In this document: positions 1-9,657 of the stretch, in pieces | How the letters are laid out: each line of letters begins with the position of its first letter | How positions within the stretch are numbered: the first letter of the stretch is position 1 | Assembly (NCBI GenBank): GCA_002412595.1 | Contig: DHVJ01000061.1 | Location: 20,709-84,708, forward strand | Length of the DNA stretch: 64,000 nt | From: Anaerolineaceae bacterium UBA5211 | Lineage (GTDB): Bacteria > Chloroflexota > Anaerolineae > Anaerolineales > Anaerolineaceae | Direction of reading: 5' to 3' | The notes under the pieces: generated by a model | Seen by the model: the letters and a program-made list of their open reading frames with translations, nothing else | The model's database searches: none | Told to the model about the DNA's origin: nothing | Made by a program: the position numbers and the translations under genes

Positions 1-664
1 GGTCCAACACATCCAGATGGGCTTCCAAATCATCTAATAGCATTTTCATGGATTTTTTGCGCGAACCGGATGCTTTGCCTTTCATCCCCAACGTGCCATC
101 CGGGCACATTTCAATGATGGGGTGAATTTTCAGCATGCTTCCCAGGACAGATTCGAGAGCCGTGCAGCGCCCGCCTTTATACAGGTATTCCATGGTGTCC
201 ACCATAAATATCAAACGGATATTGGGAACCTGCTTTTTAACTTGTGCTTCAATTTCCGCCGCCGGTAAACCCTGGTCGCGTAATTGTGCGGCTATTTGCG
301 CCAGGGAAGCAATCCCGGACGACAAATTCAGCGAATCAATCACGCGAATCTTCCCTTCAGGAAATTCCTGTGCGGTCAACAGGGCATTGTGCACTGTAGC
401 AGATAATTGGGATGAAATGCCGACAAAAACAGTCTCATCCGCTTGGCTGAAAAGCTCATGAAATTCACCGATGGTCGGCGCGGCAGTCTTGGGCAATTCG
501 CCAGATTTCTTTACCAAAGCGAATAATTTTTCCTGGTCCAGATCCAGTCCATCCCGGTAAGTCGTTCCACCAATTGAGACAGACAAGGGAATAACTTTAA
601 TGTTTTGTTGTTTGGCTAAAGCGGGGGTAAGGTCAGCGGTACTATCCGTAACAACTTGTATCAT
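1..664 (-). CDS. DegV family protein (partial, C-terminus beyond window)
   Basis: The reading frame starts at the ATG at 664 (MIQVVTDSTADLTP) and stays open to the window edge, giving the first 221 codons of a DegV protein of about 280. DegV proteins bind a fatty acid and present it to fatty acid kinase (FakB role). The N-terminal TDSTADL signature and the internal motif YLYKGGRC are visible. It is closely similar throughout to the complete DegV gene just upstream on the same strand (875-1708), so the pair is a tandem duplication. An AGGC-type ribosome site lies just upstream. The family call is firm; the lipid ligand cannot be read from sequence. Confidence 0.9.
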   Translation of the reverse strand, partial: MIQVVTDSTADLTPALAKQQNIKVIPLSVSIGGTTYRDGLDLDQEKLFALVKKSGELPKTAAPTIGEFHELFSQADETVFVGISSQLSATVHNALLTAQEFPEGKIRVIDSLNLSSGIASLAQIAAQLRDQGLPAAEIEAQVKKQVPNIRLIFMVDTMEYLYKGGRCTALESVLGSMLKIHPIIEMCPDGTLGMKGKASGSRKKSMKMLLDDLEAHLDVLD

Positions 665-838
665 AATGCCTCCGTATTTGTTTATTGATGATTCAAATCA
701 GTTGTTGATTAATATTTCCCTACACTAATTCTACTGTATGTTTATATATATGTATTGTTTACGATAACTAATTAAGTAGAAATAATACGTGCGAATACGA
801 CTTTTAACCTCCCGAAGTCGCTTGAGGATAGATTAGCT

Positions 839-869
839 GAAAAATGCAGATGCTAGCCTCTGCATTTTT
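839..869 (-). terminator. Hairpin terminator behind the second degV gene
   Basis: ATGCAGA and TCTGCAT pair around an 8-base loop, with A runs on the left and T runs on the right. The hairpin could therefore terminate in either direction. It lies six bases past the stop of the 875-1708 gene. Confidence 0.7.
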
Positions 870-874
870 GAAAA

Positions 875-1708
875 TTACTTTACCATATAGAGTATTCCGA
901 TGGTGCCCGGGCCGCAGTGGCTGGAAATTACACTGCCCGCGCGTGTGATCAACACTTCTTCCGGCGCGGCCAAACGCATAATTTCTTCTTTGAGGTACTC
1001 GGCATCTGCATCCGGCGAAGTATGGGTAATAAAAACCCGGCGGCGGTCCAATTCATCCAGGTGCTTTTCAAAATCAGTCAACAGCAGCTGCATGGATTTT
1101 TTGCGTGACCCATAAGCTTTGTCCTTGACGCCCAGTGAACCATCCGGCTGCATTTCAATGATCGGATGGATTTTCAGCATGGTGCCAAAGATGTTCTCCA
1201 TAGCTGAGCAGCGTCCGCCTTTATAAAGGTACTCCATGGTCGCAATCATGAAAGACATGCGTGTATCGGGCAGACGGCGGGTGATTTCTTTTTCAATTTC
1301 CTCAGCCGATAAACCCTGATCGCGTAAATCCGCAGCCGCTAAAGCCAGCAGGCCGATGCCGGAAGACAGGTTGAGCGAATCAATTACGCGGACTTTGCCA
1401 GCCGGAAGTTCCTGAGCCGTTAATGCCGCGTTTTGAACCGTGGCGGACAACTTGGAGGAAATCCCGATGAAAACCGATTCATCCGCTCCAGTAAATACCG
1501 TATAAAACTCACCCATAGACGGGGCTGCCGTTTTGGGCAGCTCACCAGTCTGTTTAATCAGATCGAACAGTTTAAATTGTTCAATATCCTCACCGTCGTG
1601 ATAGGTGTTACCACCAATGATCACGGACAGGGGAATCACTTTGATATTCGCGCGGTCAGCAATTTCATGACCCAGGTCGGCCGTGCTATCTGTGATAATC
1701 TGTACCAT
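875..1708 (-). CDS. DegV family fatty-acid-binding protein
   Basis: A 277-residue protein, normal for DegV. It opens with QIITDSTADLG and carries YLYKGGRC near residue 165 and a C-terminal SHCGPGTIG stretch typical of the family. Members bind long-chain fatty acids and deliver them to fatty acid kinase. I place the start at the ATG at 1708, because GGAGG at 1714-1718 is about five bases upstream; the in-frame TTG at 1711 would be too close to it. A paralog follows at 1-664, with a hairpin terminator between them. Confidence 0.93.
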   Translation of the reverse strand: MVQIITDSTADLGHEIADRANIKVIPLSVIIGGNTYHDGEDIEQFKLFDLIKQTGELPKTAAPSMGEFYTVFTGADESVFIGISSKLSATVQNAALTAQELPAGKVRVIDSLNLSSGIGLLALAAADLRDQGLSAEEIEKEITRRLPDTRMSFMIATMEYLYKGGRCSAMENIFGTMLKIHPIIEMQPDGSLGVKDKAYGSRKKSMQLLLTDFEKHLDELDRRRVFITHTSPDADAEYLKEEIMRLAAPEEVLITRAGSVISSHCGPGTIGILYMVK

Positions 1709-1756
1709 CAAACCTCCAATTCAGTTCGGTACGGGGCAATCTTCCGCCCCTGTGCT

Positions 1757-2710
1757 TCATTCCAGGTCAGATTTTACCTTATTTTTATACATACGTATAA
1801 CCACAACGCCGGACATGACCAACAAACTGCCCAATATCTGCTGCCCATTAAAACGCTCCCCCAGGACAAAGTAAGCTGTAACCGCTGTGAAAGCCGGCTC
1901 GATGGTGACAATCAAATTAACCACGCTGGAAGGCAAATGCGTCAGACTGACGTTATACAAGCCGTAACCCAGCAATGTGGGCCCGACCGCCAACAAAATC
2001 AGAATAGCCCATCCGGGCACAGAATTGCCCAGCCAAAAGAGGTCAGACGGCTGCTGCGCGGCTCCGGGCAGGTAAGCGCCTCCAAAAAGGTTGAAAGCTA
2101 ACATGAAAACTGCCGCAATTAAAAATGTGTAAAACAGCGTGGTCCAGGGATTCAGCCCGCGCTGCTGCGAAGCCGAGCGGCCCATCAGGGAATAGACAGC
2201 ATAAAACAGACCGGACCCAATACCGGTCAGAATACCCAGGGTATTGATGTGCCAAACAGCCGGGTTGAAGGCATCGACGATAAAAGCACAACCTGTCAGG
2301 CTGAGGGCCACTGCAATGACTTTAGCCAGGGTCATTTCCTCATGCAGGATCAGCCAGCCCAGTAAGGCCGTGAAAGCCGCCGAGCAGTAACATAGCACCG
2401 TGGCGACTGCCGCGCCATTCAGCGTGACCGAGACCGTCCAGAGCGCATTGAAAAGCGCCAGCACAAAGCCATAAATTGCCAGGTAGGGAAGATGCGGTCT
2501 GACCCCTTTCAACAAGGATCGCTGAAAAAGAGAGAAAATCGCCAACAGTATCAAGGCAACGAAAACTTCGCGCCAAAAAGCCAACACCAGGGCGGGCAAT
2601 TGGAAATTTACGTTCAGATAGCTGATGAAGATGGACGTCAGCGATAAAAAGACGGCGCTGCCCAGCGCTGCCAGGTAACCCGTGTTGGGGTTTTCAGTAT
2701 GAGTTTGCAT
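1757..2710 (-). CDS. EamA/DMT-family transporter
   Basis: A 317-residue hydrophobic protein with about ten predicted membrane segments arranged as two EamA repeats. The second repeat contains the typical stretch IEPAFTAVTAYFVLGE. Drug/metabolite transporter family members export amino acids, nucleosides or other small metabolites, but the substrate cannot be deduced. AAGGA lies about eight bases upstream of the ATG. It precedes the degV gene on the same strand by 48 bases and may be cotranscribed with it. Confidence 0.9.
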   Translation of the reverse strand: MQTHTENPNTGYLAALGSAVFLSLTSIFISYLNVNFQLPALVLAFWREVFVALILLAIFSLFQRSLLKGVRPHLPYLAIYGFVLALFNALWTVSVTLNGAAVATVLCYCSAAFTALLGWLILHEEMTLAKVIAVALSLTGCAFIVDAFNPAVWHINTLGILTGIGSGLFYAVYSLMGRSASQQRGLNPWTTLFYTFLIAAVFMLAFNLFGGAYLPGAAQQPSDLFWLGNSVPGWAILILLAVGPTLLGYGLYNVSLTHLPSSVVNLIVTIEPAFTAVTAYFVLGERFNGQQILGSLLVMSGVVVIRMYKNKVKSDLE

Positions 2711-2811
2711 GTCGTGTATTCCTTGCTAAGTGTGAGGTGAATGCGGAATTATAAAGCAAAAAATATTTTATCTACACACAGCCTAATCAACCCTAACAAG
2801 GTAATCCGTTT

Positions 2812-3738
2812 TTACCCGCCGATGGTGGTTTTGATGCCATAGCTGCGCACCAATGCCTCAATCTCGGCCAAACGCTCTTCGGAATATTCCGGCAAATCCA
2901 GCAAAGGGTAATCCAACCCCAGGCGGGCATACTTGCCAATGCCGTAGCGGTGGTAAGGCAGTAAATCCACCTGCTGCACAGTGGCCAGCTCGCTGACGAT
3001 TTGCATGCGGCCTTTGATTTCCGCATCGGAATCGTTCAAGCCGGGGATGAGCACCAGGCGCACGTGCATGGGCATGCCGTGTTGGGCCAGCAGCTGGGCA
3101 TTCATGATGATGACGTCGTTCTCCTGGCCGGTCAGCTGGCGGTGCAGGTTGTGGTCGGCGGCCTTGATGTCGTATAACACCAGGTCGATGTAGGGCAGCA
3201 CTTCTTCAAAGCGACACCAGCCCACGTGCCCGGCGGTGTCCAGCGCGGTGTGGATGCCTTCGTTCTTCAGGTTACGGGCCACCTGGGCTACAAAACCGGC
3301 CTGCCAGAGCGGCTCGCCGCCCGAGAAGGTCACGCCGCCGTTGGAAGTCTGGTAGAAGACGCGATCCTTGAGTACTTCTTTGGTGACCTCTTCCACCGTC
3401 ACGAACTTGCCGGCGATCTCCAAAGCACTGTTGGGGCAGGCCTGCACGCATTCGCCGCAGCCGTCGCATTTGAGACGATCCACCCACACATAACCCTCTT
3501 CGTCAAAGGACAGGGCTTCTTTGAGGCAGGCCGACAGGCAGGTGCCGCAGTGAGCGCACTTCTCGCGCGAATACAACAGGTCGGGCACCGGGCGGATCAG
3601 TTCGGGATTGGAGCACCACAGGCAGCCCAGCGGGCAGCCTTTGAAGAAGACGGTGTCGCGGATGCCGGGGCCATCCTTGGTGGAATACTTTTGGACGGTC
3701 GAGATCAGCCCGCGGGCGGGGTTATACATGGGTAACAT
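2812..3738 (-). CDS. Glycyl-radical enzyme activating protein (radical SAM)
   Basis: A 308-residue radical-SAM activase of the PflA family. The radical-SAM cluster motif is FFKGCPLGCLWC (CxxxCxxC) near residues 34-42. It is followed by a two-cluster ferredoxin insert (CAHCGTCLSAC and CDGCGECVQAC), found in activases of non-pyruvate glycyl-radical enzymes. GGVTFSGGEP matches the SAM-binding glycine motif. The gene lies 28 bases behind the glycyl-radical enzyme on the same strand, which is surely its substrate. The start could also be the second Met at 3729. Confidence 0.95.
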   Translation of the reverse strand: MLPMYNPARGLISTVQKYSTKDGPGIRDTVFFKGCPLGCLWCSNPELIRPVPDLLYSREKCAHCGTCLSACLKEALSFDEEGYVWVDRLKCDGCGECVQACPNSALEIAGKFVTVEEVTKEVLKDRVFYQTSNGGVTFSGGEPLWQAGFVAQVARNLKNEGIHTALDTAGHVGWCRFEEVLPYIDLVLYDIKAADHNLHRQLTGQENDVIIMNAQLLAQHGMPMHVRLVLIPGLNDSDAEIKGRMQIVSELATVQQVDLLPYHRYGIGKYARLGLDYPLLDLPEYSEERLAEIEALVRSYGIKTTIGG

Positions 3739-3766
3739 AGCGCGCTCGATTATAACCTAATGCGTT

Positions 3767-6226
3767 TTACAGCCCCTGCTGCTCGGTACGGGCGATGATG
3801 GCGTCCTGCACTTCGGGGATGAGCGAGGTGAACAGGGCGCAGTAACCGGCCACGCGCACCATCAGGTTGGGGTGCTTTTCCGGATGCAGGCGCGCGTCGC
3901 GCAGCTCGGCCGAATCCACGATGTTGAACTGGATGTGGAAATTGCCCAGCAAGCGGTTGGCCTCCAGCAGCGCGATGAATTTCTCCAGGTTGTCGTCGCC
4001 TTTGAGCACGTTGGGCGAGAATTTCATGTTGAGCAATTGCCCGCCGGCCATGCGCTGGTTGGGCAGCTTGGAGACCGATTTGAGCACAGCGGTCGGCCCC
4101 TGCTTATCGGCGCCCAGGCAGGGCGAAGCGCCTTCGTTGACCGGCTGGCCGTAGTAACGGCCGTCGGGCGTGGCGCCCACATCCATGCCATAAGGCACGT
4201 ACGAAGAGATGTTGGAGGTGGACATGGTGTAGCCGCAGCCAATGGGGCCCTGGCCAAAACGCGCGTTATGGTAACCGGGCAGCAGGTCCAAGTAGGAGGT
4301 GTACACGTCCGCCACGATCTCGTCCACGTAATCTTCATCGTTGCCGAACTTGGGCACCGCCAGGGCCAACTTGCGAATTTTTTGGTTTTGCACACCCTGC
4401 CAGTTGGCGTCCAGCGCGGCGCGCAGCTGTTCGAAAGTGATTGTCCTGTCTTCAAAGACCAGTTTCTTGACCACCGCCAAGGCGTCGCCGATGATGGAGG
4501 TGCCAATGGTGGACTGGCTGACAAAGTCGAACTCGCCGCCGCCGTTTTTGAGGGTTTTGCCGCGTTCGATGCTGTTGTCCACCAGGGAAGAGCCGAAGGG
4601 GTCGGCGTCGAAGACCTTGAGGTGGCGGTCGCAGATGGCGTCACTTTCCACCGCCAGATCGGTGTAGAACTTGAGGAATTTCTTCCAGGCCTGCCAAACC
4701 TCGTCGTAGGAATTGAAGTGCACGTCGCGGCCGGGTTGGCCGTTGACCGACATCAGTTGGATGCCGGAGGCCGGATCGGTGCCGTTGTTGAGCACGATTT
4801 CCAGAATCTTGCCGAAATTAATGTAGGTCATACCGGTGGCGCGGTGGCCCCAGCGCCCGGGAATGGCCACTTCCACACAACCCATGGAAGCGTAGTCGCG
4901 CGCGACCTCCTCGGGCAGGCCGATGGACATCATGGCCGGGATAACAGTTTCGTCCGCAAACAGGGCAGGCATGCCAAAACCTTCGCGGATCAGGCGTGCG
5001 GATTCGTTCAGCAGGGCGCGCGGGCTGCCGGCCCAGTAACGCACGGATAGGTTGGGTTCGGGCAGGCGCGTCAAGTCCATGGCGCGCAGCGACAGGTAGG
5101 TGACTGGGTTGGTGCCGTCCAACCCGTCGGCTTTCATGCCACCCACCATCAGGTTGGAATAAAGCGGGTAACCCACGCCAAATTCGGTGTGGTCCCAGGG
5201 GCGCACTTTGTTAAGCGAATTCAACTTAATAAAGAAGAGCGTAATCAACTCCAGAGCCTGCTGGTTGGTCAGGCGGCCGGCGTCGATATCGGCCTGGTAG
5301 TAGGGGTAAATATACTGATCGAAACGGCCGAAGGAGAAGGAGTGGCCGTTGCTCTCGATCATCATGATCAGATGGCAGTAATAGACCACCTGCAAGGCTT
5401 CGTGGAAGGTCTGGGCTTTACCTTCAAAAATGCGCGTGTTGACCCCCGCGATTTGTTCCAGTTCAGCCTTGCGCTGCGGGTCGCTTTCCAGCCCAGCCAA
5501 TTTAGTCGCTAACTTGGCATAACGGCGGGCGAAGTGGATGGCCGCACCCAGGGAAATCTCAGCGGCCTGGTAAAAGTCGCGCTGTTCTTCATTCAAGTCA
5601 GTGCGTTTCAGATTTTCCTGCACCTGCTGCTGCAGGCCGCGGTAACCCAGCGCCAGCACTTTGTCATGATTAGGGATAATGTGCCCGTCTCCGGACATAG
5701 AGATACCGCCGCGGTGGATGACGTTCTGTTGCTGGGCGGCCATATTGATATCGGATATATCGGCATAAACGGCTTCCTGATGGGTCTTGCCCTGCCAAAA
5801 AGCTTGGATGCTGCGCAACTTATCCTTGGTATCTTCCGTGATAGTAAAGACGTCCCCACTGCGTTTTTCAAACTGGTCAAGTTCCTCGATGACCCAGTCG
5901 ATGGAATATTCGGGGAAGATGGGCGCGGCGCGCACCTGGCCGGCCTGGTTGCCGACAATCAATTGGTCCTTTTCAATGAAAATGGACATATTGGCGAGGA
6001 TGCGCTCCAGGGCTTTGGCACGCCGCAGCACCATGGGCTGCCCTTCGGTTTCGCGGTAGGACTCGGTGATGAGCAGGGCGCGCTCCGGGCAGATGGCCGG
6101 AACAGCCGCCATCAATTCGGCGCGCACGCGGCGCACGCGCGGAAAACCCTCGCCGCCATATTCGTACAGCATATTCTCGATGCCGGGGATTGCGGAGGAC
6201 AACTGCTCGGGTTTGGCCGTTACCAT
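3767..6226 (-). CDS. Glycyl-radical enzyme (PFL/dehydratase family), substrate unknown
   Basis: An 819-residue glycyl-radical enzyme. The radical glycine is Gly794 in RVAGY near the C-terminus. The thiyl cysteine is Cys450 in MGCVEVAIPG. The GCVE pair is the Cys-x-x... Glu arrangement of dehydratases, lyases and decarboxylases (glycerol/propanediol dehydratase, choline lyase, hydroxyproline dehydratase) rather than the double cysteine of pyruvate formate-lyase. The start is set at the ATG at 6226, with AAGGAG six bases upstream; a longer frame from 6268 has no such site. The activase follows directly. No microcompartment or aldehyde dehydrogenase genes are adjacent, so the substrate is not deducible here. 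Confidence 0.93.
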   Translation of the reverse strand: MVTAKPEQLSSAIPGIENMLYEYGGEGFPRVRRVRAELMAAVPAICPERALLITESYRETEGQPMVLRRAKALERILANMSIFIEKDQLIVGNQAGQVRAAPIFPEYSIDWVIEELDQFEKRSGDVFTITEDTKDKLRSIQAFWQGKTHQEAVYADISDINMAAQQQNVIHRGGISMSGDGHIIPNHDKVLALGYRGLQQQVQENLKRTDLNEEQRDFYQAAEISLGAAIHFARRYAKLATKLAGLESDPQRKAELEQIAGVNTRIFEGKAQTFHEALQVVYYCHLIMMIESNGHSFSFGRFDQYIYPYYQADIDAGRLTNQQALELITLFFIKLNSLNKVRPWDHTEFGVGYPLYSNLMVGGMKADGLDGTNPVTYLSLRAMDLTRLPEPNLSVRYWAGSPRALLNESARLIREGFGMPALFADETVIPAMMSIGLPEEVARDYASMGCVEVAIPGRWGHRATGMTYINFGKILEIVLNNGTDPASGIQLMSVNGQPGRDVHFNSYDEVWQAWKKFLKFYTDLAVESDAICDRHLKVFDADPFGSSLVDNSIERGKTLKNGGGEFDFVSQSTIGTSIIGDALAVVKKLVFEDRTITFEQLRAALDANWQGVQNQKIRKLALAVPKFGNDEDYVDEIVADVYTSYLDLLPGYHNARFGQGPIGCGYTMSTSNISSYVPYGMDVGATPDGRYYGQPVNEGASPCLGADKQGPTAVLKSVSKLPNQRMAGGQLLNMKFSPNVLKGDDNLEKFIALLEANRLLGNFHIQFNIVDSAELRDARLHPEKHPNLMVRVAGYCALFTSLIPEVQDAIIARTEQQGL

Positions 6227-6282
6227 GTTTGCTCCTTGAGGGTATGGACGGGATTTATAATGACTCATTATATCGAATTTGA

Positions 6283-7614
6283 CTAATAAACTAATCTGAA
6301 ATACGAAACAAACTTCTCGTATTGGTTGTATAGGTAATCATCATTACTTTGTGAACCAACGGCCATTAATTGATATACCCTATTATCATTAAAGACAGTT
6401 GTAATATATGTCTTATAAAATCCATCCTCCAGCAATTTATGAAACGATCCAGATAAAGCAGGTTTATTTGTAATATAGTGTTTTTTTAGTGATTGATCTA
6501 CAATAAAACCTTGATTTTCAAATACTTCTTCTTGATAAGACTTTATAAACTCGGAATCAATCTCACCATCGGAAATATTCAAACCAATATCTGAATAGAA
6601 TATCGCAAAACCAATATCATCCACACTCTCATATGAGGATAAATTGTAAAAATATACATCCTGGTCTTCCTCTTCATAAGTATAAGAGGTTGGGTAATAC
6701 GCGAAATATCCTAGCTCTTCGTTTTTATAGATTTTCCAGATTTCCTCATAATCAATTGTTGGAGTTACTCTGAAGATAAATTCGCTAGTCTCTGGACTAA
6801 ACGATTGAGTTGCGACATTATTATTTAAAGGTTCTATCTCTTTATTATTCAAAAATAAATCTCGAAATAATAAAAAACTAATTAGTGAAACACATATCCT
6901 GAAAATTAAAAGGGTTGGTTTTGATGGTCTTGTTTTTATTATTCTTTTATATGGATAATTGTCCATTTCTTTGATTACATTTCTTAAATCCGGGTCATCT
7001 GAAATTTCTAAACTTTCCTTAAATGCAATTCGTGCATCAAAATAATCCCCTAAGTTGTATAAAACTCTTCCTAATGCTTTAACATATTCTGCATTAACTT
7101 GATTTGGAATTTCTCCCCAGAATGAAAATAATGATTTTAATGTATATACAATCCCCCATGGTAAACCCCACCAGCCAAAGAAAAGAGATATGAATTTTGC
7201 TTTTGCCATTTCTTCTTTTCTACATTCCGAGCAGAATATTCCTCCCCACCCTCTTTTCAAGGTTACAAAAATTAAACTAACTGCATATGGGAAATGAACA
7301 ATTCGCAGGGTATGATCTGTTACACCACATCTTTGACATTTAAAGTTTTTTAAGTAATCATTCATGGAATAATATCTAGCTTTGGCGTAAGGTTCTTGAT
7401 TTTGGCGATTAAATGTTCGATCAAAATCACTACGTTTTTTTGGATTTTTTAATATTTCATAAGCCTCATTTAATTCTTTCATCTTGTTTGTAGCATCAAT
7501 CCCTTTATTTCTATCAGGGTGATATTGCTTTGCTAAACGAAAATATGCTGTATTGATTTCCTCAATACTTGCATTCTTGTCAACATTTAATATTCTGTAG
7601 GGATCAAAAACCAC
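6283..7614 (-). CDS. J-domain membrane protein of unknown role
   Basis: A 443-residue protein starting with GTG behind GGAGGG. Residues 4-70 form a J domain with the HPD tripeptide (QYHPDRN), which stimulates Hsp70. Next come a four-cysteine zinc-ribbon-like segment (CQRCG ... CSECR), a Trp/Gly-rich hydrophobic stretch near 145-170, a TPR-like helical part, a membrane segment near 235-250, and a C-terminal region probably outside the membrane. The gene is strikingly AT-rich beside its neighbours, suggesting later acquisition. The C-terminal half is not recognised. No dnaK or grpE is nearby. Confidence 0.8.
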   Translation of the reverse strand: MVFDPYRILNVDKNASIEEINTAYFRLAKQYHPDRNKGIDATNKMKELNEAYEILKNPKKRSDFDRTFNRQNQEPYAKARYYSMNDYLKNFKCQRCGVTDHTLRIVHFPYAVSLIFVTLKRGWGGIFCSECRKEEMAKAKFISLFFGWWGLPWGIVYTLKSLFSFWGEIPNQVNAEYVKALGRVLYNLGDYFDARIAFKESLEISDDPDLRNVIKEMDNYPYKRIIKTRPSKPTLLIFRICVSLISFLLFRDLFLNNKEIEPLNNNVATQSFSPETSEFIFRVTPTIDYEEIWKIYKNEELGYFAYYPTSYTYEEEDQDVYFYNLSSYESVDDIGFAIFYSDIGLNISDGEIDSEFIKSYQEEVFENQGFIVDQSLKKHYITNKPALSGSFHKLLEDGFYKTYITTVFNDNRVYQLMAVGSQSNDDYLYNQYEKFVSYFRLVY

Positions 7615-7704
7615 ATTACCCTCCTAATCTGAATAACTGACATTTGTCTCTATAATATCGTAATAAAATAAATTTATCAATTACATCACAACACTAAGGA
7701 CATT

Positions 7705-8511
7705 ATGATAAAGTGGCTTGGCAACGCCGGATTCGAATTTCAACTGGGAAATACAACCCTGATCGTGGACCCCTTCCTGACACGTCCACGCTTTGTCCAA
7801 ACCTATTTCGGGCGCGTGGCGCCGGACGAGGCCGTGCTGCGCAAGCACATCCCGCGCTGCGACGCCATCCTGGTCACGCACGCGCACTTCGACCACTGCA
7901 TGGACGCGCCCGCCATCGCCCTGCGCACGGGCGCAAGAGTGCACGGTTCGGCCAACACCTGCCGGCTGACGCAGGCCGCCGGGCTGCCGGCGAGGCAAAC
8001 GCACGAGATCGCCAGCGGCGATAGCTTTGACATCAACAACATCCGCGTCAGTGTGCTGCCGGCAGTGCATCCCTGGATACCGGGCTACACCTTCGGCAAG
8101 CTGCGGCGCAAGCTGGAATTTCCGCTGCGCCTGCGCGACTACCGCATGGACGCCTGCTACAGCTTCCTGCTGGAATTCGAAGGAACGCGCATTTTGGTGT
8201 GGAGCAGCACCCAACCGGACGGCGCCCCGCGCGCCGACCTGCTGACCTGCCGGGCAGTCTCCAGCCAGCGATGGTACGACACGCTGTTGGGGCAGGTTCA
8301 ACCCAATCTGGTGCTCCCGCAGCACTGGGACGACACCTACCAGCCGCTTTCGAATGAGCCGCAGCCCTTCTTCAGCGCGCCGCGCCTGGCTTTTCCGCCC
8401 ATCGGGCGCATCAACCTGCAAGATTTCGCAGCTAAAGTACATCAAGCCGATCCAAATTGCAAAATACTGGTGCCCGACATCTTTATGCCTTACCGCTTTG
8501 AGGCCCTGTAA
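7705..8511 (+). CDS. MBL-fold metallo-hydrolase (UlaG-like)
   Basis: A 268-residue metallo-beta-lactamase-fold protein. The metal-binding signature HAHFDH is near residue 55, and further histidines occur at AVHPW and QHWDD. The start MIKWLGNAGF matches the UlaG/RomA-like branch, which hydrolyses lactones, phosphodiesters or N-acyl-ethanolamine phospholipids. The exact substrate is unknown. The ATG at 7705 follows an AT-rich leader shared with the divergent J-domain gene. GC content returns to the local high level here. Confidence 0.88.
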   Translation: MIKWLGNAGFEFQLGNTTLIVDPFLTRPRFVQTYFGRVAPDEAVLRKHIPRCDAILVTHAHFDHCMDAPAIALRTGARVHGSANTCRLTQAAGLPARQTHEIASGDSFDINNIRVSVLPAVHPWIPGYTFGKLRRKLEFPLRLRDYRMDACYSFLLEFEGTRILVWSSTQPDGAPRADLLTCRAVSSQRWYDTLLGQVQPNLVLPQHWDDTYQPLSNEPQPFFSAPRLAFPPIGRINLQDFAAKVHQADPNCKILVPDIFMPYRFEAL

Positions 8512-8581
8512 TCGCTTTTTGGCATTTCCGCATTGTTCTATCCTGTTGTACAATCTATACAAAATCCTCAAGGAGGGCCGC

Positions 8582-9595
8582 TTGAAAGAAATTTATACCA
8601 TCGCAATCCCTATGGCCGGATTGGGTACACGCATGCGACCGCAAACCTGGAGCAAACCCAAACCGCTGATCCATTTGGCCGGACGCACCGTGCTAGATTA
8701 CGTGCTGGACCAATTCAATTCTCTGCCGCGTTTTGCTGACGCTCAATTTGTACTGATTTTGGGACCCAACCAGGAAGAGCAGGTGGATGAATATATACGC
8801 GCGCACCATGCCGAAAAGAAGATCAACTACGTCATCCAGGAAGAAATGCGCGGGCAGTCCGACGCGCTTTACCTGGCGCGCGATTTTCTGAAGGGCCCCA
8901 TGCTGATGGCTTTCTCAGACACCTTGATTGAAACAGACCTAACCTTCCTGGACAACGAAGACATGGACGGGGTAGCCTGGGTGAAGGGTGTGCCGGACCC
9001 GCGCCGCTTCGGCGTGGCAGAGGTCAACCAAGACGGGCAAATTATCCGGCTGATTGAAAAACCCAATGACATCAGCAACAACCTGGCCTTAGTGGGTTTC
9101 TATTACTTCCGCGACGGATCTGCCCTGATGGGCGCGATTGCCGAGCAAATTGAAAAAGACGTTTCCCTGAACGGAGAATATTTCCTGGCAGACGCGATCA
9201 ATCTGATGATTGCCAAGGGCGCGCGCATGCGCGTGCAGCCGGTGGATGTTTGGATGGATGCGGGCAAACCGGAAGCGCTGCTGGAAACCAACCGTTACCT
9301 GCTGGAACACGAGCATAACAATGACGACATAGCTGAAAAACGCAAAGGCATCCTGGTCCACCCGCCGGTGTATATTCATCCGGAGGCAAAGTTGAAGGAC
9401 TGCGTCATCGGCCCGTATGTCTCCATCGGCAAAGAAGCCGATATCCAGCATTCAGTGCTGCGCAACAGCATTGTGGAACAGGGCGCACATATCACGAACC
9501 TGATATTGGAAGATTCCCTGATTGGCCGCAACGCGGGCATTAAGGGTCACCCCGAGATCATGAATATCGGAGATAATTCTTGGATCGAAATCTAG
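8582..9595 (+). CDS. Sugar-phosphate nucleotidyltransferase
   Basis: A 337-residue NDP-sugar pyrophosphorylase. The N-terminus IAIPMAGLGTRMRP is the nucleotide-binding signature, and KPKPLIHLAGR follows. The C-terminal part (about 255-337) reads as hexapeptide left-handed beta-helix repeats (IHPEAKLKDCVIGPYVSIG). I choose the TTG at 8582: AGGAGG sits five bases before it, and later ATGs would cut into the active-site loop. It probably makes dTDP- or UDP-glucose from glucose-1-phosphate for envelope polysaccharide. Which nucleotide it uses is not deducible. Confidence 0.9.
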   Translation: MKEIYTIAIPMAGLGTRMRPQTWSKPKPLIHLAGRTVLDYVLDQFNSLPRFADAQFVLILGPNQEEQVDEYIRAHHAEKKINYVIQEEMRGQSDALYLARDFLKGPMLMAFSDTLIETDLTFLDNEDMDGVAWVKGVPDPRRFGVAEVNQDGQIIRLIEKPNDISNNLALVGFYYFRDGSALMGAIAEQIEKDVSLNGEYFLADAINLMIAKGARMRVQPVDVWMDAGKPEALLETNRYLLEHEHNNDDIAEKRKGILVHPPVYIHPEAKLKDCVIGPYVSIGKEADIQHSVLRNSIVEQGAHITNLILEDSLIGRNAGIKGHPEIMNIGDNSWIEI

Positions 9596-9657
9596 GGCCG
9601 GGTGTAATCACGCACGCGGGCTATTCCGCCTGCGACCACCCCCAGGCAGTGGTATAG

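Noticed and set aside
3872..5050. 392-codon open frame on the plus strand
   Set aside because: It lies wholly antisense to the glycyl-radical enzyme gene, whose motifs are unmistakable; GC-rich codons keep the opposite strand open.
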